Shown here piece after piece: positions 45,412 through 52,130 of a stretch of DNA of 64,000 bases. Numbering within the stretch: position 1 is the first letter of the stretch; each line of letters opens with the position of its first letter. A model generated the notes under the pieces. That model had not been told where the DNA came from. It saw nothing but the letters and a program-made list of their open reading frames with translations, and ran no database searches. A program made the translations under genes and the position numbers. Source of the stretch: Flavobacterium luteolum (GTDB lineage Bacteria; Bacteroidota; Bacteroidia; Flavobacteriales; Flavobacteriaceae); assembly GCF_027111275.1 (NCBI RefSeq), contig NZ_CP114286.1, positions 806,001-870,000 on the forward strand, given 5' to 3'.

Positions 45412-46158
45412 AGAAGATATTTTTTAAACTGATACTTAATAGAAATCCAAAATCTATTTTTTGTTTATAAATATAGATAATTTTATGGCAATTCCGCTAA
45501 TGCAAAAATTCAAGTTTTACTGTTTCTAAAACGAGCAATTTCGGTTAAAAAAAACTTCAAAAAAAGGCTAAAAAATCACTTATTTTATTGAATTTCATTA
45601 GGTTTAACGGGATTTTTTTCTTATCTTTATAGTGTAAATAACAGTAAATATATGCCGAAAAACAAACTTTTTAAATGCCTCAATTACCCTTCAAAAAATT
45701 ATTCTTTTTATTTCTTCAAGCATTTTATTTTTCAAAATGCGATCCAATTTCATTTCGAAATTAATCTTACCAATCTTTTTTCTGGACAAAGTGTAAACAG
45801 ACAGAAAACAGTAGCACAAAAATTTCAGCCATAATCGTATTTATTTTGCGAAGATCTATTTTCTGAACTCCGTTTTTAGAAAATAAAACTTCCAAATTCA
45901 TGAAAAGACTTCCTTTTTTTAGGAATCTCTTTCGACTCTTCATGTTCATTTTTCACCAAAAACTTTTTTTATATGCCATTATTTTTGACTTCGACAATTA
46001 AATTGTCACAAGCGCTTTCGATCTTTACTTCAATCCTATATTATTTCTGCATCTTTTAACCGTTCGCAGCCAACTTTTGACGGGCTTATTGCATCTATAA
46101 TAAAGAGATCTCTTTCAACTTAAATAATTCAAACTAGCCTTTTGCATACTTTTTTCTG

Positions 46159-46204
46159 GGAATTCTCGGGAATCTCAGGAAAACGCAGGAATTCCGGGAA
46201 TCCC
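46159..46204. promoter_or_regulatory. Phased GGA boxes upstream of module 2
   Basis: GGA begins at 46159, 46169, 46178, 46188 and 46197 (spacing 10, 9, 10, 9), mostly as GGAAT. The array ends 27 bp before the inferred -7 box, the same distance as at module 1. Confidence 0.45.
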
Positions 46205-46230
46205 TTGCTAGTTAAGGCTTAGAAGCGCCT

Positions 46231-46238
46231 TTACTTTG
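46231..46238 (+). promoter_or_regulatory. Inferred -7 box of module 2
   Basis: TTACTTTG, identical to the box of module 1 at 38162-38169, with a similar downstream context (AAATTAGTT). Transcription would start near 46245. Confidence 0.45.
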
Positions 46239-46244
46239 CACCAA

Positions 46245-46464
46245 GAAATTAGTTCAAGTTTTGTCTGCAGACTAAAACAATCGTAAAAACTAGTTCTAAT
46301 TAGGAGTGTAAAAACCGTAAGACCGAGTTTATTCGGGAAGTATAAATAACGTCTTACTGTTTTACTCTCTTCACTTCCCAAAACCAATGTTGGTATTGCC
46401 ACAGAAAGCCTCTGGATCATTCCGGACAGCAATACCTATGTCTAATTTCTTAAAAATAAACAAA
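46245..46464 (+). ncRNA. Structured 5' leader RNA, module 2 (pseudoknot candidate)
   Basis: The plan is that of the module 1 leader. P1 is ACCGTAAGAC 46314-46323 with GTCTTACTGT 46351-46360 (one mismatch). P2 is GGGAAGT 46335-46341 with ACTTCCC 46373-46379, interleaved with P1. P3 is GGTATTGC 46392-46399 with GCAATACC 46429-46436. Hairpin P4 is TCTGGA 46411-46416 with TCCGGA 46421-46426. In P3 the C-G pair of module 1 is a T-A pair here, a compensatory change. The 5' end is inferred. Confidence 0.6.
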
Positions 46465-46638
46465 ATGAAAAACCTAATACTATTTATCGCTTTTGCGCTA
46501 TTGTTCACGATATTTTCTTGCACTCCTGATGAGTACGAGACCCAACCAGTAAAGAAAATTGAAAAAGTAAATGGTCATGCTGGTGATGATAAGCCTAATG
46601 GTCCTGGTGATGAACCAAGACCACCAGTTAAACCATAA
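46465..46638 (+). CDS. Small proline-tailed lipoprotein, module 2
   Basis: 57 residues. The signal peptide has lipobox TIFSC, with mature start CTPDEYETQP, a lysine-rich middle and a tail of glycine, aspartate and proline (GDDKPNGPGDEPRPPVKP). It is a paralogue of the protein at 38385, with the most conserved parts at the lipobox and the acidic-proline tail. The frame is open further upstream across the leader, but the ATG before the signal peptide is the likely start. The kinase gene begins 58 bp downstream behind a hairpin. Confidence 0.75.
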   Translation: MKNLILFIAFALLFTIFSCTPDEYETQPVKKIEKVNGHAGDDKPNGPGDEPRPPVKP

Positions 46639-46680
46639 TACTAATAAATTTATTTTTAGTATCTAATTAATTACTATTTT

Positions 46681-46718
46681 CGGGGAAAGTAAATTTATGT
46701 TACGGTCCCCGTTTTTTT
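46681..46718 (+). promoter_or_regulatory. Terminator-like hairpin containing the kinase start codon, module 2
   Basis: CGGGGA (46681-46686) pairs with TCCCCG (46706-46711), and GTAA (46689-46692) with TTAC (46700-46703). The ATG (46697-46699) is in the loop and seven T residues follow (46712-46718). Nearly the same sequence as in module 1, although neighbouring non-coding DNA has diverged. Confidence 0.65.
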
Positions 46719-48442
46719 ATTTTATTCTACTTATTTTTCTTTTTTCTTGTAAAGAAGAAAGAACCACTCATCCTGATTCAGAATTGATTCGAAAACAAGC
46801 ACTTAATTTACGAGATAAGGCAGATGAAAATTATGTAAAAGAAAACTTTAATACTGCTTTTTATGAATTTAACAAATCAAAAGCTCTTTTTGAAACTTTA
46901 AAAGATAGTGCCAATATTTCTTATATTCTTATCCAAATGGCCACTATTCAGCAGATTAATGGCGATTATTATGGTAGTAAAGAAACCGTAACTGAAGCAC
47001 TGCCGTATGCTAAAAAAAACAAAGATCATAAAGGCTGTATAAATAATGCACTAGGAATTGCTGATAAAGAACTTTCTCTTTATCAAGATGCTGTATTTTA
47101 TTACGAAGAGTCAGTGAAAGATTCCGAAAGCTTCAAAGAAAGACTACCACCTTTAGGCAATATTGCAGTCGTCTATATTCTTCAAAAAAAATATGATGAA
47201 GCAATTAAAATTTTAGAGTCAATTTTAAGCCAAAAATTGCTAAACGAAAAATCTAACGCTCGTTCTAAAGGAAGAATGCAAGACAATTTAGGTTACGCTT
47301 ACTTTAAAAATGGAATGGATGAAAAAGGATTTCATTTAATGGATCAAGCACTCCAAATCAGACTTGAAATTAAAGATACATACGGAAGTATCGAAAGTTA
47401 TCTGCACCTTGCAGACTATTACTCTAAACATAATCTTCAAAAATCAGATGAGAACGCTCTTGCAGCGTATAACATTTCTACAAAACTCAATAGTATCGAC
47501 GAAAGATTAGAAGCGCTTCAAATATTAATTTCAAATGATAATACCCGTAATACCGCAAAATACACACAAAAGTTTTTCACCTTAAACGACAGCATTATTA
47601 AGGTTCGAAATAATTTTAAAAATAAGTCTGCCAAAATTAAATACGATGCCAAAAAGGAAAAAGACGAAAACGAAAAACTTCGTTTAGAAAAGGCCGAGAA
47701 TCAATTATCGCTTCAAAGAGCCCAGTACCTAAAAATCGTATCCGTAATTGTTTTTGCTTTTTTAGTTATTCTAATATTCATTTTAATACGCTATTATAAA
47801 AATAAAAATAAAGCCATCGAATTTAAAACTTCGTACAACACCGAAACCCGAATTGCTAAAAAGATTCATGATGAATTGGCAAACGACGTCTTTCAAGTTA
47901 TCGCTTTTGCAGAATCTCAGCCATTATCTGTAGAAAACACCAAAGAGAATTTACTCCAAAAACTAGATGATATTTATAGTCGCGTAAGGGGAATTTCTAG
48001 AGAAAATAATAGTATTGATACAGGAGCAAATTTTACCCGCAGTATAAAAGAAATGCTTTCTGCTTATAATACACGAGAGAGAAATATTATGATTACCAAT
48101 TTAGAAAATATAAATTGGGAAGACATTGACGATATAAAAAAGATCACCATCAGCCGAATTTTACAGGAATTAATGGTGAACATGAAAAAACACAGCGAGG
48201 CCAGTATTGTTGTGATACGATTTGAAAGTGACCAAAAATCAATTTCAATAAATTATAGGGATAATGGTAAAGGCTGCGAAAAAAGTGTGATTGTAAAAAA
48301 TGGCCTTCAAAACATGTCAAATCGCATTATAGCCATCAACGGAACATTTGATATCGATACAGAACCTGGCAAAGGATTTAAAGTAAAAATATCAATGCCA
48401 GAACAAACTCAGATTAAAGTAAAAGAAAAATTCGCGTATTAA
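46697..48442 (+). CDS. TPR-containing sensor histidine kinase, module 2 (no adjacent regulator)
   Basis: 581 residues, a clear paralogue of the kinase at 38639 along its whole length. It has a lipoprotein-like N-terminus (LIFLFSCKEE), TPR-like repeats (shared IQQINGDYYGSKET), a coiled coil, a membrane helix near residue 355 (VIVFAFLVILIFILI), the HisKA_3 site KKIHDELAND and the ATPase motifs ELMVNMKKHSEAS and DNGKGCEKS. In the H-box DEL replaces the DGL of the module 1 kinase. Downstream is a terminator and then a gene on the other strand, so it lacks its own response regulator and may signal through the one at 40340. Confidence 0.9.
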   Translation: MLRSPFFYFILLIFLFSCKEERTTHPDSELIRKQALNLRDKADENYVKENFNTAFYEFNKSKALFETLKDSANISYILIQMATIQQINGDYYGSKETVTEALPYAKKNKDHKGCINNALGIADKELSLYQDAVFYYEESVKDSESFKERLPPLGNIAVVYILQKKYDEAIKILESILSQKLLNEKSNARSKGRMQDNLGYAYFKNGMDEKGFHLMDQALQIRLEIKDTYGSIESYLHLADYYSKHNLQKSDENALAAYNISTKLNSIDERLEALQILISNDNTRNTAKYTQKFFTLNDSIIKVRNNFKNKSAKIKYDAKKEKDENEKLRLEKAENQLSLQRAQYLKIVSVIVFAFLVILIFILIRYYKNKNKAIEFKTSYNTETRIAKKIHDELANDVFQVIAFAESQPLSVENTKENLLQKLDDIYSRVRGISRENNSIDTGANFTRSIKEMLSAYNTRERNIMITNLENINWEDIDDIKKITISRILQELMVNMKKHSEASIVVIRFESDQKSISINYRDNGKGCEKSVIVKNGLQNMSNRIIAINGTFDIDTEPGKGFKVKISMPEQTQIKVKEKFAY

Positions 48443-48445
48443 ATA

Positions 48446-48478
48446 AAAAGCCTTTCAGAATTAATCTGAAAGGCTTTT
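48446..48478 (+). terminator. Terminator after module 2 kinase
   Basis: Perfect 14-bp stem AAAAGCCTTTCAGA / TCTGAAAGGCTTTT with a 5-base loop, just after the stop codon. It may also serve the convergent nucleotidase gene. Confidence 0.8.
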
Positions 48479-48515
48479 CTCTTCAAAAAACAATCCTATT
48501 ATAACCTTATTTAGC

Positions 48516-49049
48516 TTATAATGTTTCGTTTAAAACCGCCACCGCTTCTTTCCAGTTATTTACCCGCAAATGGTGCGTCTTGTTTATATTATGAAAGGCA
48601 GTAAACATAATAGGCTTGCCCATGCAGTAATCTAAATTTTTGCAATGGTCATCAATTAAATAATCGGTATTTATAATTCTTTTACTGCCACATAAAACAA
48701 TATTTTCCCATTTTATAAAAGGGAAATGCTCAGCGAGCCAAGCTACTTTTTCGGCTAGGGAAATTGGAAATTCTGTTGCTGCCGAAACAATAAAAATTTC
48801 AAAATTCTTTTGGAGTTCTTGCAAACTCTCGACTGCATCTGGCATTACAGGCAGGTTTCTAAAAAAATTTCCTTTATTTAAAATTCCGTGCAAAAGTGCT
48901 CTTTCCTTAAAAGCTTCTTCTTCACTTAATCCTTGAATACTTTCTTTTGAAAGGTTCATTCCGTATTCTTTATTATATTCTTCAATCAATTGGGTTTCTA
49001 TATCCGCTAGTACCCCATCCATATCGACTGCAATGGTTTTCTTTCTCAT
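48516..49049 (-). CDS. 5'(3')-deoxyribonucleotidase, HAD superfamily
   Basis: About 178 residues. The HAD catalytic motif is VDMDGVLAD (nucleophile D9, second aspartate D11). The motif II region is FIVSAATEFP, and the C-terminal acidic motif is YLIDDHCKN. This matches the NT5C family, which removes phosphate from deoxyribonucleoside monophosphates. The frame opens further upstream, but MRKKTIAVDMDG at 49049 is the family-like start. The gene is divergent from a DeoR-type regulator with a shared inverted repeat between them, suggesting co-regulation. Confidence 0.88.
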   Translation of the reverse strand: MRKKTIAVDMDGVLADIETQLIEEYNKEYGMNLSKESIQGLSEEEAFKERALLHGILNKGNFFRNLPVMPDAVESLQELQKNFEIFIVSAATEFPISLAEKVAWLAEHFPFIKWENIVLCGSKRIINTDYLIDDHCKNLDYCMGKPIMFTAFHNINKTHHLRVNNWKEAVAVLNETL

Positions 49050-49078
49050 GATAATTTTATTTTGCGGTAAAATTATGC

Positions 49079-49104
49079 AAAAATTGCAAAACATTGCAAT
49101 TTTT
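49079..49104. promoter_or_regulatory. Operator candidate: perfect 11-bp inverted repeat
   Basis: AAAAATTGCAA (49079-49089) and TTGCAATTTTT (49094-49104) with a 4-base spacer, in the 88-bp gap between the divergent nucleotidase and DeoR genes. It lies between the -33-like TTG (49084) and the -7 box TATTTTTG (49109-49116) of the DeoR gene, a position that suits repression. Confidence 0.6.
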
Positions 49105-49108
49105 AACT

Positions 49109-49116
49109 TATTTTTG
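49109..49116 (+). promoter_or_regulatory. -7 box of the DeoR-type gene
   Basis: TATTTTTG is an exact TAnnTTTG match, with TTG 22 bp upstream at 49084-49086. Transcription should start near 49123, about 15 bp before the ATG. Confidence 0.5.
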
Positions 49117-49137
49117 CAATATAAAACCGCAAATAAA

Positions 49138-49887
49138 ATGAAAAAGGAAGAACGTCAAAAAGCAATTTTAGAATATCTATCTAAAGAACATCGAGTTAGC
49201 TCTGTAGAATTAAGCGAGTATCTGAGCGTTTCAGAAGATACGATCCGACGTGATTTAAAAGAGCTTTCAGATCAAGGGCTTTTAAAAGCAGTTCGTGGCG
49301 GTGCGGTCGCTCCTTCTCCTATTCCTCTTCACTACAGGAAAAGAGAAAAACACGATATCGAAAACAAAAAAATTATCGCTCAAAAAGCTATTTCGTATTT
49401 AAAAGACGGACAAGTCGTTTTTATTGACGGCGGAACCACTTCTCTAGCTTTGGTAGCAAGCTTTCCTTACGATTTAAAATTGACGGTTATTACCAATAGT
49501 TTTCCCATAGCTTCGTTGGTGGAAGATTTACCCAATATTGATTTAATTTTTGCAGGCGGTAAAATGTGCAAAACTTCTTTTGCGACATCGAGTATTGAAA
49601 CAATTGATTTCTTTAGAAATTTTAGAGCAGACATCTTCATTTTGGGAATCTGCAGTATTCACCATGAACGCGGTATTACGGGAATTTTATACGACGATTC
49701 TGTGCTGAAAAAAAATATGATTAAAAATTCCAATTTTGTCATCGCTTTAAGTTCTATCGAAAAAGTGGAAACTGCCGAATCTTATTTTGTCTGCCCAATA
49801 AAAGACATCGATGTTTTGGTAACCAATGTTTCTCCGGACGAGGAAATTTTAAAGCCGTATAAAAATACTGGTTTGACAATTTTATAA
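49138..49887 (+). CDS. DeoR family transcriptional regulator
   Basis: 249 residues. The N-terminal helix-turn-helix is the DeoR type (VSSVELSEYLSVSEDTIRRD). The C-terminal sugar-phosphate sensor domain has FIDGGTTSLALV, TNSFPIA and the FAGGKM segment. Members bind phosphorylated sugars and usually repress. The frame extends into the upstream gene, but ATG 49138 precedes the family start KKEERQKAILEYL and follows the promoter. The likely target is the divergent deoxyribonucleotidase and itself. The effector could be a deoxyribose phosphate, but this is inference. Confidence 0.88.
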   Translation: MKKEERQKAILEYLSKEHRVSSVELSEYLSVSEDTIRRDLKELSDQGLLKAVRGGAVAPSPIPLHYRKREKHDIENKKIIAQKAISYLKDGQVVFIDGGTTSLALVASFPYDLKLTVITNSFPIASLVEDLPNIDLIFAGGKMCKTSFATSSIETIDFFRNFRADIFILGICSIHHERGITGILYDDSVLKKNMIKNSNFVIALSSIEKVETAESYFVCPIKDIDVLVTNVSPDEEILKPYKNTGLTIL

Positions 49888-49889
49888 AC

Positions 49890-49985
49890 ACAAAAAAGCC
49901 TTTCAGAACTTTAGTTCCGAAAGGCTTTTTCTCTACAAATTAATTGGGAATATTATTTCCATCGGCCGCCCAAGTTCCAGCAAAC
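49890..49985 (-). pseudogene. Relic of an RND outer-membrane channel gene 3' end
   Basis: Positions 49890-49975 match 56373-56458 without gaps (80 of 86 bases by my count). The copy includes the terminator and the last codons of the efflux channel gene: on the minus strand it reads VCWNLGGRWK-stop against VYRDLGGGWK-stop in the intact gene. The similarity ends within about 10 codons, so only a fragment remains. Confidence 0.6.
49893..49930 (+). terminator. Terminator of the DeoR gene
   Basis: AAAAAGCCTTTC (49893-49904) with GAAAGGCTTTTT (49919-49930). It is part of an 86-bp segment that is duplicated at 56373-56458. Confidence 0.75.
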
Positions 49986-50121
49986 CTAAATTTTACAATC
50001 AAAGTTAGGGCGCAATTCAATCACAAATAATAATTTCTATCTTTGTTTTAAACTTAAATTCAGAGTTAAAATCCAGTAAAAACAAAAAGTAGGTTTTTTC
50101 TTTCTTTTTAAAATAAAAGCA

Positions 50122-50129
50122 TATCTTTG
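50122..50129 (+). promoter_or_regulatory. -7 box before the structured leader
   Basis: TATCTTTG, an exact TAnnTTTG match. Its expected start site, about 5 bp downstream, coincides with the first base of helix P1 (50134). A second TATCTTTG lies at 50038-50045. Confidence 0.5.
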
Positions 50130-50133
50130 TAAA

Positions 50134-50270
50134 GTCAAAATACTATACAAGGAGAAATCCGAAACTTAAATTTTAAGTTAACATAACGAGCCCTCATTCA
50201 CGTTGCTGGAGCTAGTGATAGCCCTAATTCCACTCCTTGTAGTGTTTTGACACAACCGAAGATGAGGGCT
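50134..50270 (+). ncRNA. Structured leader RNA with pseudoknot potential
   Basis: P1 joins 50134-50154 (GTCAAAATAC...CAAGGAG) with 50233-50251 (CTCCTTG...TTTTGAC): 19 pairs including one G-T, with a 2-base bulge. P2 joins AGCCCTCAT (50189-50197), which lies inside P1, with ATGAGGGCT (50262-50270), which lies outside it, so the two interleave. A second near copy, AGCCCTAATTCCAC at 50220, could compete for the same partner. A small hairpin AACTTA/TAAGTT lies at 50163-50179. It ends 24 bp before the next start codon. Confidence 0.6.
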
Positions 50271-50294
50271 TCGTGCGTTTAAATATTTTCGAAA

Positions 50295-50564
50295 ATGTCA
50301 AAAGAAAATCAAAAACCAACACATCGTGATGTAATGCCATCCGTAATTAATTTCCTTTCAGACGAATTGTTTGAGGGAGATTACAAAGAACAGCCAATGT
50401 ATTTACAGGAAATCTTCGAGCTCCTCATGCATACAGAGTTTGGAGACGATATCAATTTAAGGCAAAAAATACTGAGCTGCTTAAGAACCAGCCGAAATCT
50501 CGCCGAAGCTTTATCGTCATTTTCAGAGAAACAGATCTATAAGGCTTGTGCTAGTAATAGATAA
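50295..50564 (+). CDS. Unknown 89-residue cytosolic protein
   Basis: 89 residues, mostly helical and hydrophilic, with no signal peptide or membrane helix. It reads MSKENQKPTHRDVMPSVINF, then an acidic middle (DELFEGDYKEQ), and ends with helices containing CLRTSRNLAEALSSF and two more cysteines. I do not recognise a family. The structured leader before it and a strong terminator after it indicate a monocistronic, post-transcriptionally controlled gene. Confidence 0.65.
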   Translation: MSKENQKPTHRDVMPSVINFLSDELFEGDYKEQPMYLQEIFELLMHTEFGDDINLRQKILSCLRTSRNLAEALSSFSEKQIYKACASNR

Positions 50565-50613
50565 ATATGCAATATTTTAATAGATTAGAAGTGTGTGTTT
50601 CTCTTCTCATAAA

Positions 50614-50641
50614 AAAAGCCTCTTAATATTAAGAGGCTTTT
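50614..50641 (+). terminator. Terminator after the 89-residue protein gene
   Basis: Near-perfect palindrome AAAGCCTCTTAATATTAAGA with its complement, flanked by A and T runs. It lies between convergent genes and could serve both. Confidence 0.8.
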
Positions 50642-50671
50642 CTATTCTCCTCTATTGACGTGAACATCCCG

Positions 50672-51685
50672 CTAACCCATTGGGGAAACATATACATAAG
50701 AAGGTAAAATCTTTACCGAACTTTTATCATTTTTTAGTATTGCACTTATACTGTCATTAGTATTATTTATCTTCAATTCCAATAATAACTGATTCGGTTT
50801 TTGTAGAGTTTTTAGTTTTCTAAAAGCTTTTAAAGTTTCATCCTCTTTAAAATAAAATTGAGATGAAAATTGCTTTTTACCGTTACTCCATGATAAACGA
50901 AAACAATCAGGAATTTGATAAAAAATTGGTGTTTTTTCAGGCTTCTTGCTTTTGAAATACCAATTTTTTTGATTAAAAAAAGTGAAATCGGAATCTCCTA
51001 AATAAAATCCGCTAGGTAATTTAATGTCAATTTTATAAGGATAATGCTCCATTACCAAAGCTATTTTTATTGATATGTCAATAGTTGAAGTAGAATCAAT
51101 TTGGTCGCTTTGATCAAAAATATGCCAACTTTCATTAACTTCTTTAGCTTGATAATTTCCAATTTTTAATTTATCATCATCATTCGAAATCCATACTGCG
51201 AGTTTTCCATTAGGCAATATTTCTGCTAAAAATCTAATCATAACTTTATTGGAATCTTCTTCTGAATAATTTTTCCCATATCGTTTCCTATTCATTCTCA
51301 ACTGTTTTGCTTTTACCAAAATAATTTTATATGGCAAGATAAACTTTCCTTGATAAAACTTTTTTTCTGTGTATGAAAACCAACTTATTGACAAACTATC
51401 AGGATAAAAAACATTATTTTGAAGTTTAATGTAATTTATATCATCCCAGCCATCATCAATTATGTTTTCCTTCATATCATCATAATTCCAATCTATGGCA
51501 TGATGAAAATGACAACTACTTACTTGAACCACGTTACCTTTACTGCTTAATACACCACTACCCCATTCAAACCTTTCATCAGCTTTATAATTGTATCTCT
51601 GAACAGCAATAGCGAATAGAATTAACACTAATAAAATTGAAAGTAATCCATTTATAGTATCTTCTCTTTTTGTGAAATATTTCAT
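50672..51685 (-). CDS. DUF2931-like membrane-anchored protein
   Basis: About 337 residues from the chosen start. A membrane helix (LLSILLVLILFAIAV) is near residue 20. The rest carries the DUF2931-type features PDSLSISWFSYTEKKFY and FLAEILPNGKLAVWIS. The frame runs on upstream into the next gene, but ATG 51685 starts just before the helix and after that gene's stop. DUF2931 proteins are often encoded near VgrG and effector genes. It lies at the end of the T6SS cargo cluster and could be an immunity or accessory protein. Confidence 0.65.
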   Translation of the reverse strand: MKYFTKREDTINGLLSILLVLILFAIAVQRYNYKADERFEWGSGVLSSKGNVVQVSSCHFHHAIDWNYDDMKENIIDDGWDDINYIKLQNNVFYPDSLSISWFSYTEKKFYQGKFILPYKIILVKAKQLRMNRKRYGKNYSEEDSNKVMIRFLAEILPNGKLAVWISNDDDKLKIGNYQAKEVNESWHIFDQSDQIDSTSTIDISIKIALVMEHYPYKIDIKLPSGFYLGDSDFTFFNQKNWYFKSKKPEKTPIFYQIPDCFRLSWSNGKKQFSSQFYFKEDETLKAFRKLKTLQKPNQLLLELKINNTNDSISAILKNDKSSVKILPSYVYVSPMG

Positions 51686-51693
51686 AATTATAA

Positions 51694-51972
51694 TTAATGT
51701 GAAAATGCTTTTCCCAATTGTGCGATATATAAAAATCCTATAAAAAAAAGTACAAAAAGAATAGTACAAATTAGTATTATGATACCCATTCTGTGGCGGT
51801 ATTGTGTTTTCTGGGGACTAAAAAAATAAATCAACAATATCAATATCGAAGTAGCTATAGGAGCTGTTAGAGTACAGACAACTTCAGAATAATTCTCTTC
51901 TGTACGGTCAAGATAAAACTGTAATGAAAAAGCAATGGCAGTTAGTAGAAGTAAGGTTACAAATACTTTCAT
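51694..51972 (-). CDS. Small integral membrane protein, T6SS cargo cluster
   Basis: 92 residues with three hydrophobic helices (FVTLLLLTAIAFSLQF, APIATSILILLIYFF, IIILICTILFVLFFIGFL). No family is recognised. It lies 8 bp before the DUF2931-like gene, so they are probably co-expressed. In this cluster, small membrane proteins downstream of effectors are often immunity factors, but that is inference only. Confidence 0.6.
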   Translation of the reverse strand: MKVFVTLLLLTAIAFSLQFYLDRTEENYSEVVCTLTAPIATSILILLIYFFSPQKTQYRHRMGIIILICTILFVLFFIGFLYIAQLGKAFSH

Positions 51973-52019
51973 TATGTTATTTTTAATTAAATGTGTTTCT
52001 TAAGTTTTTTTCCTACTGA

Positions 52020-52094
52020 CGCGAGCATCTCGCTCGTGCTCTTGAGAATTAATTCGGTTAAATAAACTTTGTGTTCACGAGCGAGACGCTCGCG
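52020..52094. repeat. Imperfect 19-bp inverted repeat (GCGAGC element)
   Basis: CGCGAGCATCTCGCTCGTG (52020-52038) and CACGAGCGAGACGCTCGCG (52076-52094), one mismatch, 37-base loop, in the 158-bp gap after the lipoprotein gene. A degenerate half copy, GACGTGAACATCCCGCT, is near 50655. Confidence 0.6.
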
Positions 52095-52130
52095 CTAACA
52101 AGGGAACTTTTTGAAGAAATTAATTTATGT

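Larger units (their letters stand above)
45412..46244. other. Long gene-poor region before module 2
   Basis: No open frame here shows good coding character; the best is a 60-codon frame at 45652-45834 with a phenylalanine-rich, low-complexity product. A near-consensus -7 box (TATCTTTA) lies just upstream of that frame. Two palindromes occur, GACAATTAAATTGTC (45993-46007) and AAAGAGATCTCTTT (46102-46115). The right end carries the phased GGA boxes and promoter of module 2. Confidence 0.4.

Noticed and set aside
45652..45834. 60-codon frame in the gene-poor region
   Set aside because: Phenylalanine-rich, low-complexity product with no recognisable signal or motif; the composition fits chance A/T-rich DNA. 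Kept only as a note in the region entry.
46208..46432. Minus-strand frame across the module 2 leader
   Set aside because: Antisense to the leader; no similarity to the corresponding frame at module 1, so not a conserved gene.
50038..50045. Upstream TATCTTTG box as the main promoter of the 89-residue gene
   Set aside because: The box at 50122 places the start exactly at the first helix base; the upstream one has no matching -33 element and may be a decayed duplicate.
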